In this document: piece after piece, positions 1 to 10,135 of the stretch
How positions within the stretch are numbered: the first letter of the stretch is position 1
How the letters are laid out: each line of letters opens with the position of its first letter
Origin: Desulfuromonadales bacterium
GTDB lineage: Bacteria; Desulfobacterota; Desulfuromonadia; Geobacterales; Pseudopelobacteraceae
Length of the DNA: 64,000 nucleotides
Reading direction: 5' to 3'
NCBI GenBank assembly: GCA_013349325.1
Contig: DUZX01000010.1
Location: forward strand, 37,027-101,026
Made by a program: the position numbers and the translations under genes
Notes under the pieces: model-generated
Database searches by the model: none
Seen by the model: only the letters and a program-made list of their open reading frames with translations
Told to the model about the DNA's origin: nothing

Positions 1-511
1 TAGCCAGGGTCTCCTTTCGTGTTTAGTATTTAATTCCCAACAAGATGTTTTTTATCTTAATACTATTTTTCGACATGTCAAGCGGGAAAACTTCAAAAGA
101 TCTTTTTTTATGGATTTAGTGTCACTACAGGCATAACTTTTCAAAATTGCCACTTTATGCATTTTTTTCTATTGACACATTATCCTAGAAAAAGCATTTG
201 AAACACAGAGCAACTGAGCAAAAACAAAAAAGATTTCAGAATAAAACGAGAAAAAGTCACTCACCATTTTGGTTATGTCAGTTGTTGATATAACTGCCTG
301 ATTTCTCTGCTTCTCAGTTGCACTGTGGTTCATGAACTGCCGTTTTTAGACATTCTATCCGCATTTCAAACTAACTACAAAAAGCATAGATATTATATTT
401 AGTATTTGATAATCTGAAACCGCTTTGATAGTTTGGCCGCAACAAACGCACCGACCGGGCTTCACTGCCGGTACATCACCGCACACAACCAGCGACTGAC
501 CAGAAAAACTG

Positions 512-560
512 GAGGTCAAGGAAAGAGCGCTCCTGCACTCGATCCTTGACCTCTTTTTTT
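512..560 (+). terminator. Intrinsic terminator-like hairpin in the leader of the ABC transporter operon
   Basis: 11-bp stem gaggtcaagga (512-522) / tccttgacctc (543-553) followed directly by a T run, 33 nt upstream of the 593 start codon. Confidence 0.75.
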
Positions 561-592
561 GTCCAAAAGTCTCGCGCGTCGGAGTTGCAGAT

Positions 593-1369
593 ATGGAACT
601 CGTATTTGAAAAAACCCAGAAGACATTTACGGTTCGTGGATCAAAAGATCGTCTGACCGCATTGGAGAATGTAACCTTTTCTGTCAGCGGAAAAGAGCTG
701 GTCTGCCTTTTGGGCCCTTCCGGGTGCGGTAAGTCGACCCTGCTCAAAATGGCGGCCGGCCTGGAGTTTCCGGATAGCGGCAGCGTTACCGCCGACGGCG
801 TAGCCATCAAAAAACCGCACCCGGACCGGGGTATGGTTTTTCAGGATTACGCACTCTTTCCCTGGCTGTCGGTCGAACAGAATATCGCCTTCGGTTTTGA
901 AGTAAATGGCGTAGACCGGGACATTGCGCGTGAAAAGATCGACCGTTTCATTGCGCTGGTCGGACTCAGGGGGTTTGAGAATGCACACCCGTATCAACTG
1001 TCAGGCGGCATGAAGCAAAGAGTCGGCATCGCGCGTATGCTGGCCATGTTTCCCAAGCTGCTACTTATGGATGAGCCGTTCGGGGCACTGGATGCTTTCA
1101 CCCGTATGGAGATGCAGGAGGAGTTGACCAACCTCTGGCTGGACGATCCCTTTACCACCATCTTCGTGACCCATGATGTCGAAGAGGCGGTCTTCCTGGC
1201 CGACCGTATTGTCGTTATGACCAGTCGCCCCGGCAGGATCAAGACTATCGTGCCGGTGCCATTGGCGCGTCCGCGTCAACGTACCGACTACGATTTTGTT
1301 AAAATCCGCAACCATGTCCTCAAACAGTACGAGAGGACGCCGGTGCCGACAGCGGAGTATTCAATCTGA
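593..1369 (+). CDS. ABC transporter ATP-binding protein (nitrate/sulfonate/taurine type)
   Basis: Walker A GPSGCGKST, signature LSGGMKQRVGIARM, Walker B LLLMDEPFGALD. Confidence 0.93.
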   Translation: MELVFEKTQKTFTVRGSKDRLTALENVTFSVSGKELVCLLGPSGCGKSTLLKMAAGLEFPDSGSVTADGVAIKKPHPDRGMVFQDYALFPWLSVEQNIAFGFEVNGVDRDIAREKIDRFIALVGLRGFENAHPYQLSGGMKQRVGIARMLAMFPKLLLMDEPFGALDAFTRMEMQEELTNLWLDDPFTTIFVTHDVEEAVFLADRIVVMTSRPGRIKTIVPVPLARPRQRTDYDFVKIRNHVLKQYERTPVPTAEYSI

Positions 1370-2964
1370 TGAGCAACGACACCTCGCATAATCACACAGT
1401 CGAAGCAGTTCCGGCTTCCCTGCGGGAGTTGCTCGAACTGCGCGGCAGAGAACAAGCCGATACCGTATTTATTTTCGCACCCGAACATTCGAAATCGCTG
1501 ACCTACGGGGCATACCGGACGGCTGTTTTTGAATTGGCAGCAGTTCTGGGTCAACAGGGGTTGAAACGCGGCGGCAGAGTTGCCCTTCTGCTTGCCAACG
1601 GACTTAATCCGGTTGTAGCCATTCTGGCTGTTATGGCGGCCGGTGGAGTCGCGGTTCCTATCAATCCGCGTCTGACCGGGCCTGAAATTCACGGAATACT
1701 GACGCATTCTGGCGCAGAACTGCTGCTCAGCGACCGGAATCATGGAGATAGCGTACAATCCGGTCTGGAGAGTGGCGAATGGTGCGATCTGGAAAGTCCT
1801 GAAGAGGGGAATGGCTACCGTGTGCTGCAGGTTAGAGAACCTGCCGCTACAGGCACTGCACCGGAAACAGAACTGCCGCTGCGCAGCGAGGATCCGGCAC
1901 TGATTCTGTACACATCCGGAACCACCGGGCACCCCAAAGGTGTTGTCCTGTCGCACGGCAACCTGCTGGCAAACGCACAGTACATCGTCAGCGCTCACCG
2001 TCTGACAGCTGCCGACAGAGCACTGTGCGTGCTGCCGCTCTTTCACATCAACGGCTTGGTCGTCACGCTGCTGGCACCACTGCTTTCAGCCGGCAGCGTA
2101 GTTATGCCTGAGCGTTTCAAAGCCGACCGTTTCTGGGGCTGGCTGCATGATTATCAGGCGACCTGGTTCAGTGCCGTGCCGACTATCTTTTCAATCCTGC
2201 TCTCCCACCAGGAACCACCACGAAATTATGCGTACTCGCTCCGGTTTGCCCGCTCTGCTTCAGCGCCCCTGCCGGTGGCGGTGCTGGAAGAGTTTGAACA
2301 GCGCTACGGGATTCCGGTCATCGAGACCTACGGAATATCGGAAGCGGCCTGTCAGGTAACGGCCAACCCGCTACCGCCGCTGCCGCACAAGCCGGGTTCG
2401 GCCGGAATGCCGGTCGGGAATGAGCTGCTGGTGGTTGATGAGCAGGGCGTATCTCAGCCACCAGGGGATGTCGGAGAGGTGCTGATCAGAGGGAAAAATA
2501 TTTTCAGCGGGTACCTGAACAATCGCTCAGCTGACCGTGAAGCTTTGCGTAACGGTTGGTTTCATACGGGTGATCTCGGCTATCTGGATCAGGATGGCTA
2601 TCTGTTTCTGACCGGCAGAAAAAAAGAGCAGATCAACCGCTCCGGTGAAAAAATATCACCGCGCGAAGTGGAAGAGGTCATCCACCGCCTGCCAGACGTT
2701 GAATCGGTCGGCGTGGTCGGGTTACCGCACCAGCTCTACGGCGAGGAGGTGGCCGCCTTTATTACGCTGCGACCGGGTAGAAAGCTGGAACCGGAACGGA
2801 TTAGGGAGCATTGTCGCCTGTCACTGGCCGCATTCAAGATCCCGCGCGAAATTATATTTATCGATGAGTTGCCCAAGGGGCCCAGCGGAAAGATACAGCG
2901 TCGTAAACTGGTCGAAACTTATCAACAGATCACATCACATGAGGAAAAGGAGAGCAGCAGATGA
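1369..2964 (+). CDS. AMP-dependent acyl-CoA synthetase/ligase
   Basis: AMP-binding motif LILYTSGTTGHPKGVVLSH, GWFHTGDLGYLDQDGYLFLTGRKKEQINRSGEKISPREVEE, C-terminal PKGPSGKIQRRKL. Confidence 0.92.
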   Translation: MSNDTSHNHTVEAVPASLRELLELRGREQADTVFIFAPEHSKSLTYGAYRTAVFELAAVLGQQGLKRGGRVALLLANGLNPVVAILAVMAAGGVAVPINPRLTGPEIHGILTHSGAELLLSDRNHGDSVQSGLESGEWCDLESPEEGNGYRVLQVREPAATGTAPETELPLRSEDPALILYTSGTTGHPKGVVLSHGNLLANAQYIVSAHRLTAADRALCVLPLFHINGLVVTLLAPLLSAGSVVMPERFKADRFWGWLHDYQATWFSAVPTIFSILLSHQEPPRNYAYSLRFARSASAPLPVAVLEEFEQRYGIPVIETYGISEAACQVTANPLPPLPHKPGSAGMPVGNELLVVDEQGVSQPPGDVGEVLIRGKNIFSGYLNNRSADREALRNGWFHTGDLGYLDQDGYLFLTGRKKEQINRSGEKISPREVEEVIHRLPDVESVGVVGLPHQLYGEEVAAFITLRPGRKLEPERIREHCRLSLAAFKIPREIIFIDELPKGPSGKIQRRKLVETYQQITSHEEKESSR

Positions 2965-3992
2965 AAATGGCATTCAGGAGATTTTTGGCAGTCGGAGTCG
3001 CAGCGGTTATATCAGTCGCAGGCATCAACAGTGCCCTGGCGGCCAAGAAGCAGGCTGATACCGGCATCATCAAGGTCGGCACCAACAAGGCGCTGGGGAC
3101 GGTCACCCCCTACGTGGCCAGAACCCGGGGGATATTTACAAAACGGGGAGTCACGGCGGAGATTGTGGATTTCAGTGACGGTTCGACACTGATGGAGGCC
3201 TTTGCCTCCGGACAGCTGGATGTGGCGCTGCTCGGAATTGCCCCGACCGCCATCTGGCAGGGGAAAGGGGTGCCGCTGAAAATTGTGGCTGCGGCCAACG
3301 GCGGCGGACATGTCCTCTTGACGCGCCAGGACACCGGCATCACCGATGTAAAGCAGTTAAAGGGTAAAAAGGTGGCCACACCCAAGCCGGGGACCGTCGT
3401 TGACACACTCTTTCGTGCCCACATTTCAAAAAAAGTAGCCGGACTTGATCCGGAGAAAGATATCCAGATCGTCTCCGGAGTGGCGCCTGCCGATATGCCG
3501 GCGGCCTTGTTTGTGGCGCGTGAAGTGGATGCCGGCATTACCTGGGAGCCGTTTGCCTCACAGGCCGAAGCAAAATTCAAGAACGCCCGGGTACTGTATG
3601 ACGCCGCCGCTGAGTGGAAAAAGGCCAATCGCAAAGCCGCCAACTTTTATCCGACCAACGTCGTCATCGCACGTCAGTCCTTCATCGATCAGCACCCGGA
3701 AGAGTTGAAACGTTTTCTGGGCGCCTATGTTGAGACGATCGATTTCATCAACACAAAACCGAAAGAAGCCAATGAGATCATAGCCAAAGAGTTGAAACTC
3801 GAAACCGCCATCATCACCAATGCCCGCAAGCGGATTGATTACACAGCTGCGGTAGATGTAAAGGCAGCCCTGGAAACGCTCTCTTGGTCAAACCAACTGG
3901 GTTATCTGAAAGAGATACCGTCCGAGAAAAAGTTGTTTGATCTCAGCTGTCTGCCGGCTAAAGCGGCTCCGCTAAAAAAAGGTAAAAAATAA
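2961..3992 (+). CDS. ABC transporter substrate-binding protein (SsuA/NMT1-like)
   Basis: Signal peptide and NMT1/SsuA-like architecture; operon position between ATPase/ligase and permease. Confidence 0.88.
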   Translation: MKMAFRRFLAVGVAAVISVAGINSALAAKKQADTGIIKVGTNKALGTVTPYVARTRGIFTKRGVTAEIVDFSDGSTLMEAFASGQLDVALLGIAPTAIWQGKGVPLKIVAAANGGGHVLLTRQDTGITDVKQLKGKKVATPKPGTVVDTLFRAHISKKVAGLDPEKDIQIVSGVAPADMPAALFVAREVDAGITWEPFASQAEAKFKNARVLYDAAAEWKKANRKAANFYPTNVVIARQSFIDQHPEELKRFLGAYVETIDFINTKPKEANEIIAKELKLETAIITNARKRIDYTAAVDVKAALETLSWSNQLGYLKEIPSEKKLFDLSCLPAKAAPLKKGKK

Positions 3993-4380
3993 TGCAGCCG
4001 GGATTGTTGCGCTATCTTCAGGGTAGTGTCGGGGTGATCATCTTTATGGCGCTCTGGCATCTGGCATCAACCACAGGCCTGTTCGGCAGGATCGATCCGG
4101 AGTATTCGCTGTTGCTGCTGCCGACCCCCGAAACGGTTCTGAAAGCCATGTTGAAACCACCCGCGACGGAACACTCTGGGGAAATACATCGGTCAGCATA
4201 ATCAGGGTCACGATCGGCTTCACGCTGGCGGTTCTGCTTGGTATTCCGCTCGGTCTGGGTATGGCACTCTCGCCGCTCTGCAACAATATCAGCGAGCCGT
4301 TCGTACGGATATTTTCACCGATACCGGGTATCGCCTGGGTACCGCTGGCTATCCTCTGGTTCGGTCTGGGTGATAATATA
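3992..4380 (+). pseudogene. ABC transporter permease (SsuC/TauC-like), frameshifted and 3'-truncated
   Basis: Frame 1 ends at 4201; another frame continues TRDGTLWGNTSVSIIRVTIGFTLAVLLGIPLGLGMALSPLCNNISEPFVRIFSPIPGIAWVPLAILWFGLGDNI and stops abruptly at ~4380. Confidence 0.85.
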
Positions 4381-4381
4381 G

Positions 4382-5221
4382 TGCATTGAGTCGATTCATA
4401 AGGCTGAGTGGAATAATTACAGCTACGAGATAATTTACGTCGATAACGGGTCTACTGATAATTCCGTTAATGCCGTGAGGATGGCGTACTCTGATACAAA
4501 GCTGATTGTCAACGACAGAAATCTTGGCTACTGCAAGGCCGCGAACCAAGGAGTGGAAATCTCCTCTGGTACGTACTACATGTTTCTAAACGACGATACG
4601 GTTGTGCTTGATAATGCGATACCTCTTCTGGTTGATTTCGTGAAGTGTCATCCTGATGCCGGAGTCGTGGGAAGCAGATTGCTATACCCAGATGGAACGG
4701 AACAGTGGTCGGGGAGAATGTTCCCGTCTCCTCTGAACGGTGTGCTGGGGCGGAACTCTTGGCTGACCAAGAAATTTCCAAACTCTTCGGTCGTCAAGAG
4801 ATATCTCTGCAAGGAAGGGGTCTTTGGATCGGCCGATGCATTCCCTGTTGACTGGGTCTCAGCCGCTGCCATGTTGGTTTGCAAAGCGGATTATGACTTG
4901 GTGGGGGGGTTGGCTGAAGATTATTATTACTGGCACGAAGCGGTTTTTTCTCATCGTCTGTTGAAACGAGGCAAAAAGACCTACCTTCACCCGAAATCTA
5001 AAATTATTCATTATGAAGGTATGGGAAGCGGTCCTCGTCCCTTTGCCCGAAAGAAGTTCCACATCCTTGATTTTCACAAAGGCGCACTTAGATTTTTTGT
5101 TGAGCAGCACGATCTTGGTCTCTTGAGCCCAATCAAGGCGGCCGTTGCAATTGCTCTTTATTCCAGGGCCTCAATGCTTCTGATGGGTGCTTGGCTGACT
5201 TCGCCAAGAGGAAATCAGTGA
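4382..5221 (+). pseudogene. Family 2 glycosyltransferase, 5'-truncated
   Basis: In-frame GT2 sequence CIESIHKAEWNNYSYEIIYVDNGSTDNSVNAVRMAYSDTKLIVNDRNLGYCKAANQG starts at the junction without the N-terminal VSIIIP-type strand. Confidence 0.8.
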
Positions 5222-6180
5222 TGCCTGGCATGATAAATATGCATGAAAAGCGGGTTATTGTTACCGGTGCCGGAGGGTTTATCGGTGGAGCACTAACCAG
5301 AAGGCTAGCCGAGACGGGAGCAATTGTTCTCGGACTTACTCGAAATGAACTGCCAGAACCGCGAGCTGACCTCGCAGTATATATGCGGTGTGACCTCGCA
5401 GATCAGAAAGAGGTCAACAGGGTGTTTCTTGATTTTTCCCCCGAAGTTGTCTTTCATCTGGCGTCTAATCCTGATGCAATCGATTCGTTTTCGCAAATTC
5501 GATCGTCGGTATTCGGAAACCTCCTGCTGACTCTCAACGTACTGGAGTCATTCGCTCACTGTCCAGACCGCCACATGTTTGTTTTTGGAGACTCAACAAA
5601 GGTTTATGGCAATTGCATTCCACCTTACCGGAAGGATCTACCAGTCTTACCCCTATGCTCGTACTCAATTGCCAAGGCTTCGGGATGGGAATACTGCAAG
5701 CTGTTCCAGCTTGTCCATGAGCTTCCATCCGTCTCAATCAGGCCAACCATCACATATGGACCCAGACAGAAGCTTAATCTCGTTGGTTTCGTCATAGATT
5801 CTATATTGAAAGGTGAAAAAGAAATAGTTCTCTCTGGTGGGGATCAGACACGGGATCTGCTTTTTGTGGACGACTGTGTAGAAGCATTTCTTATGGCCGG
5901 AATGCAGTCGCCGGAAAAAGTTGGTGGAGAAGTAATAAACATTGGCGGAGGTAGTGAACTGCCGGTTTTTCAAATAGCTCAAATTATTGCAACTTTAATG
6001 GAGAGTGAAATTCGAATTGTCCCAAGAACTAATTTGCGGCGTCCGACTGAGATCAGCAGGTGCTACAGCGATAACAAGGAGCCATTAGAACTTCTCGGCT
6101 GGAAACCGATGTTTTCACTAACAGAAGGTTTGATTAAAACCATAGAATATCGAAAATCACTACAGGAAATCAAACGATGA
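5221..6180 (+). CDS. NAD-dependent epimerase/dehydratase (extended SDR)
   Basis: Rossmann motif VIVTGAGGFIGGAL; YSIAKASGW catalytic region. Confidence 0.9.
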   Translation: MPGMINMHEKRVIVTGAGGFIGGALTRRLAETGAIVLGLTRNELPEPRADLAVYMRCDLADQKEVNRVFLDFSPEVVFHLASNPDAIDSFSQIRSSVFGNLLLTLNVLESFAHCPDRHMFVFGDSTKVYGNCIPPYRKDLPVLPLCSYSIAKASGWEYCKLFQLVHELPSVSIRPTITYGPRQKLNLVGFVIDSILKGEKEIVLSGGDQTRDLLFVDDCVEAFLMAGMQSPEKVGGEVINIGGGSELPVFQIAQIIATLMESEIRIVPRTNLRRPTEISRCYSDNKEPLELLGWKPMFSLTEGLIKTIEYRKSLQEIKR

Positions 6181-6989
6181 CACCTAAAACTAAAGAGCCG
6201 ATCGGATCGTTGGTTGTTAAACATGGCTTTGCCACGCAGGAACAGATCCATGAGGCAATTGAGGAACAAAATGCTCGTAAGATTGACGGGAAAAACCATG
6301 TCAAACTGGGGCTGCTACTGGTGCAGAAAGGCATCATTTCTCCAGACCAGTTATTAACTGTAGTAGAGAATTACAACCGTAAACACACACCCATTTCAGA
6401 TGATGCCATGAGGATCGCCGTAAAAATAAGGATTGCCACTATGGGTATGAAAGTGATCCTCTTCACTGGTATTGGTACAGATGATTCGGACACACTGCTT
6501 ATGCAAGAAGTCGGATGCGCCATTTCCATGATGGATCAGGGAAAGGTGCTCTTGCTGGATCTTAACTTCAAAGTCCCTACTCTCCATAGCTTGATCGATA
6601 GTCTGCCTAATAGTGGTCGTGATGGTTTTCCGGGAGTACGTGATGTGCTTGAGGGAGTGACACCTTACAGGGAGGCGATACATCACACCGGTCTGAGTTC
6701 GCTGTTCGTGATGCCAACTGGAAACCCTTCCGTCAGCTACAGTTCTATATTTCTTTCATCGGTATTTGTTGATCTCATAAATAAGACAAAGGAGGAATAT
6801 CTTGTCATGGTACAGTGTCCTCCGTTGTTGAAAAATGCAGATACCGCCCTTATTGCTTCTCAGGCGGATGGGGCAGTTGTAATAGTAAGGAGCGGAAGGG
6901 CCCGCAAGAATGATGTCATAGAGGTCCAGCGCACCTTCGACGCGTTAAACGTGCCCATAATCGGTGCGGTGCTTACATCGAAAAAATGA
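6177..6989 (+). CDS. CpsD/CapB-like (BY-kinase fold) protein with MshEN-like N-terminus and degenerate ATP motifs
   Basis: VLLLDLNFKVPTLHSL and DGAVVIVRSGRARKNDVIEVQ match the CpsD family; the canonical P-loop is replaced by TGIGTDDSDT. Confidence 0.7.
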   Translation: MTPKTKEPIGSLVVKHGFATQEQIHEAIEEQNARKIDGKNHVKLGLLLVQKGIISPDQLLTVVENYNRKHTPISDDAMRIAVKIRIATMGMKVILFTGIGTDDSDTLLMQEVGCAISMMDQGKVLLLDLNFKVPTLHSLIDSLPNSGRDGFPGVRDVLEGVTPYREAIHHTGLSSLFVMPTGNPSVSYSSIFLSSVFVDLINKTKEEYLVMVQCPPLLKNADTALIASQADGAVVIVRSGRARKNDVIEVQRTFDALNVPIIGAVLTSKK

Positions 6990-6999
6990 CTGAAAAGAG

Positions 7000-8052
7000 G
7001 TGATGCAATTGGGTTTGAATCTAACCGCACTTCTCGCCAGAGTTCCTCAGTATACGCGAAATGCTAGGCACTTCAGAAGTATGCTCCAGCATAGCACCCT
7101 GAAAAAGCTCTTTAATCTAATCCGTGTGGAATACGCCATGGCTACAAGGCACGAATATGTGTCGGGGAAACCGTATGTTATCATCGTTGATCCTATAAAT
7201 AAGTGCAATCTCCGATGTCCCCTCTGTCCATCGGGTACTGGTGATCTGAACCGCGATCGCACGGTTATGTCTTACCAGCAGTTTACTGAGATTATCCGAC
7301 CGTTCATTAAGTATGCATACGAGATCTCATTTCACAATTGGGGAGAATCACTACTGAACCCGGAGGTTTTTAAAATGATTTCCTTCGCGGCTCAACACAA
7401 CATTGCCAGCAATATGAGTTCTAATTTGAGTATCACGCAAGCTGGGATAATGGGGGAGATAGTCGGGTCAGGATTAGAATATTTAGTGGTATCTCTGGAT
7501 GCAGCATCTCCTGAAGTATATCGTCAATATCGGCGCGGTGGCAATTTTGACCTGGTTATATCCAATCTTCGTTCACTCATCGCCACGCGCAATGCGCGTG
7601 GTTCGAAGACTCCCAGGATTGAATGGCAATTCATCGTCATGAAACACAACATGCACGAAGTTGAGCAGGCGCAAACACTTGCACGAGAAATCGGTGTCGA
7701 CACATTCCGATTGATCCCAGTCGGTTTTCCCTTTGGCGTTAAGAACCTGAACGACTTGCGCCGAGAATGGGCTCCTGACTCCCTGCCAATGTCAGAACCA
7801 ATCGATTCGACATGCTTTTATCTGTACCGCTCAGTGACGATTAACCCTGACGGAGGGGTTTCTCCTTGCTGCATGGTGCCAGATGCTAAATACGATTTCG
7901 GAAACCTTTTGAGTGACGATTTTGAAAACATCTGGAATAATGACTTTTACAGATCGGCGCGGCGGTTATTTTTGTCAAAAACCGGTACGGGTTGTAAGAT
8001 TGTGTGTAACAGCTGCACTAAATTCAGGAAAATGGGAGACGTGTCCTCATGA
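7000..8052 (+). CDS. Radical SAM/SPASM domain protein
   Basis: CNLRCPLCPSG (CX3CX2C) and a C-terminal cysteine cluster SPCCMVPDAKYDFGNL...CKIVCNSC. Confidence 0.9.
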   Translation: MMQLGLNLTALLARVPQYTRNARHFRSMLQHSTLKKLFNLIRVEYAMATRHEYVSGKPYVIIVDPINKCNLRCPLCPSGTGDLNRDRTVMSYQQFTEIIRPFIKYAYEISFHNWGESLLNPEVFKMISFAAQHNIASNMSSNLSITQAGIMGEIVGSGLEYLVVSLDAASPEVYRQYRRGGNFDLVISNLRSLIATRNARGSKTPRIEWQFIVMKHNMHEVEQAQTLAREIGVDTFRLIPVGFPFGVKNLNDLRREWAPDSLPMSEPIDSTCFYLYRSVTINPDGGVSPCCMVPDAKYDFGNLLSDDFENIWNNDFYRSARRLFLSKTGTGCKIVCNSCTKFRKMGDVSS

Positions 8053-8999
8053 ATGCGCTCGTCCTTGGAGGTAACGGCTTCATCGGATCCCACCTGGTTG
8101 ACAGGCTGATCGCCGAGGGACACAACGTCCGCGTCTATGACAAGTACGAGGAGTATTTCAGGCGTCCTCTGCCAGGTGTTGATTACCAGTTCGGCGAGTT
8201 CGGAAATAGGGGGCTCTTGGCAGATGCTCTCCAGGAAATGGAAATTGTCTTTCATCTCATTAGTACTTCAAATCCTAGCACATCCAATGTTGATCCCGCG
8301 TTCGATGTGCAGTCAAATGTTGTCGATTCACTTTTTCTACTGGAAAAATGTGTCGAGATAGGCACAAGAAAGATTGTATATGTTTCAAGTGGTGGAACTG
8401 TATATGGCTCACCTTCGATTCTCCCGGTTCTTGAAACCCACCCCACTGAACCGATGTGTTCTTACGGGATCAGTAAGCTGACAACCGAGAAATACCTTGC
8501 TCTTTACAGGCTTTTAAAACGCCTGGATTATGTCGTGATCAGGCCATCGAACGCATATGGGCCACGTCAAAACCCGACCTCAATTCAGGGCGCAATTCCT
8601 GTTTTTCTAAGCAGAATTGCACGTAACGAAACCATAGAGGTCTGGGGCGACGGATCCGTCATACGCGATTATGTGTACGTCAATGACTTGGTTGACGGCA
8701 TATACAGGGCAACTGTACAAACCGCTCCGTCTCGTATTTATAACTTTGGATGCGGTGTTGGGTTGTCTCTACACGACATAGTCGCATCGGTTCGCAGGGT
8801 GGTTGATCGGGACATCAGCGTTCTTTTTTCAGAAAAACGCGTATTCGATGTTCCGTCAATCTATCTTGATGTTTCGAGAGCTTGGAATGAATTAGGATGG
8901 AAGCCAATGACCCCAATCGATGACGGGATTCGTCAGACATGGCAGTTTATTCTCAGTCAGAAGGAGCAGCCGGATTCACGCTATCCGGCTGAAAAATGA
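8049..8999 (+). CDS. NAD-dependent epimerase/dehydratase
   Basis: ALVLGGNGFIGSHLVDRL; YGISKLTTEKY. Confidence 0.92.
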   Translation: MNALVLGGNGFIGSHLVDRLIAEGHNVRVYDKYEEYFRRPLPGVDYQFGEFGNRGLLADALQEMEIVFHLISTSNPSTSNVDPAFDVQSNVVDSLFLLEKCVEIGTRKIVYVSSGGTVYGSPSILPVLETHPTEPMCSYGISKLTTEKYLALYRLLKRLDYVVIRPSNAYGPRQNPTSIQGAIPVFLSRIARNETIEVWGDGSVIRDYVYVNDLVDGIYRATVQTAPSRIYNFGCGVGLSLHDIVASVRRVVDRDISVLFSEKRVFDVPSIYLDVSRAWNELGWKPMTPIDDGIRQTWQFILSQKEQPDSRYPAEK

Positions 9000-10135
9000 T
9001 AGAAAATAATTTAAACAAAATTAGTGTTTTGCATCTCATTCATACCATGGCTTACGGAGGAATTGAAACCGCTGTCCTTAACTGGCTGAAGTGCATAAAT
9101 AAGACACGATTTAATATCGTCCTAGTTTGTTTCGCCAATTCAGGCGGTAGCGAAGCCCCGTTTGTATCGGCAGCACAATCACTGGGCTTCACAGTGGAGA
9201 AGATTTCCTGGGGAAAGAGAAAGCCGGTTTTGAAAGCCGCTAAATCCTTGGCATCGATAGCTAAAAAACACAGCATAGACATTATTCACACCCACAACTG
9301 TTACGCTGACGTTGTAGGTTTGGTGACTCGATGGATAATACCCTTAAAAATTATCACTACCGTTTATGTCTGGGCTGACTTAGGGTGGAAGCGAAATCTG
9401 ATCCAGTTTATTAATAAAATTGTAGTGCGGCGCTTTGACTGTGTCAGTGCCCATTGTCAAGAAACGTATGAGCAATCTAAAACCTTTATCGATTCAAAAA
9501 AACTTAAACTTCTGATCTGCGGATTTGAGGGGGCCGCCTTTGTCATCACGGAGGAATCGAGGAAGGCAGCCAGGATATCCGAAAACCTGTCGCCTGGCAC
9601 CCCTGTTCTCATAAACATTGCTCGCTTATATCCGGAAAAGGCACATGATATGCTTTTGGAGTGTTTTCGAGAAATAGTACTAGAGATTCCGGAAGCCAGA
9701 TTATTAATCTATGGGGTGGGGCCGCTAGAAACCGAACTTAAGGAACTCTGTAGTAAGCTTGAAATGAATGACTATGTTGTCTTTAAAGGATTCGCCGCTG
9801 ACCTTGGACATGTATTCAGCGTCGCAGACGTGCAGGTACATCCTTCTTATATGGAAGGTGTGCCATTGGCACTCTGTTCAGGAATGGCGGCGGGGCTCCC
9901 AATTGTCGCCTCTGATGTCGGGGGAATAAAGGAAGTAATCATTGACGGTAAAACCGGAAAGCTCATCACACCCAATGACCGCAAAGCCTTTATCCGGGAA
10001 ACGGTTCGTCTCGTGAGAGATGCGTCATTACGACGCGAACTCGGAGACGCAGCCAAGCGATTTATCAATGAAGACTACTCACTCATCAAAGCGGTTTCAG
10101 CCGTGGAAAAGACGTACGAAGAAATGATGTCATGA
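8996..10135 (+). CDS. GT4 family glycosyltransferase
   Basis: GGIETAVLNWL N-terminus; PSYMEGVPLALCSGMAAGLPIVASDVGGIKEVI. Confidence 0.92.
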   Translation: MIENNLNKISVLHLIHTMAYGGIETAVLNWLKCINKTRFNIVLVCFANSGGSEAPFVSAAQSLGFTVEKISWGKRKPVLKAAKSLASIAKKHSIDIIHTHNCYADVVGLVTRWIIPLKIITTVYVWADLGWKRNLIQFINKIVVRRFDCVSAHCQETYEQSKTFIDSKKLKLLICGFEGAAFVITEESRKAARISENLSPGTPVLINIARLYPEKAHDMLLECFREIVLEIPEARLLIYGVGPLETELKELCSKLEMNDYVVFKGFAADLGHVFSVADVQVHPSYMEGVPLALCSGMAAGLPIVASDVGGIKEVIIDGKTGKLITPNDRKAFIRETVRLVRDASLRRELGDAAKRFINEDYSLIKAVSAVEKTYEEMMS

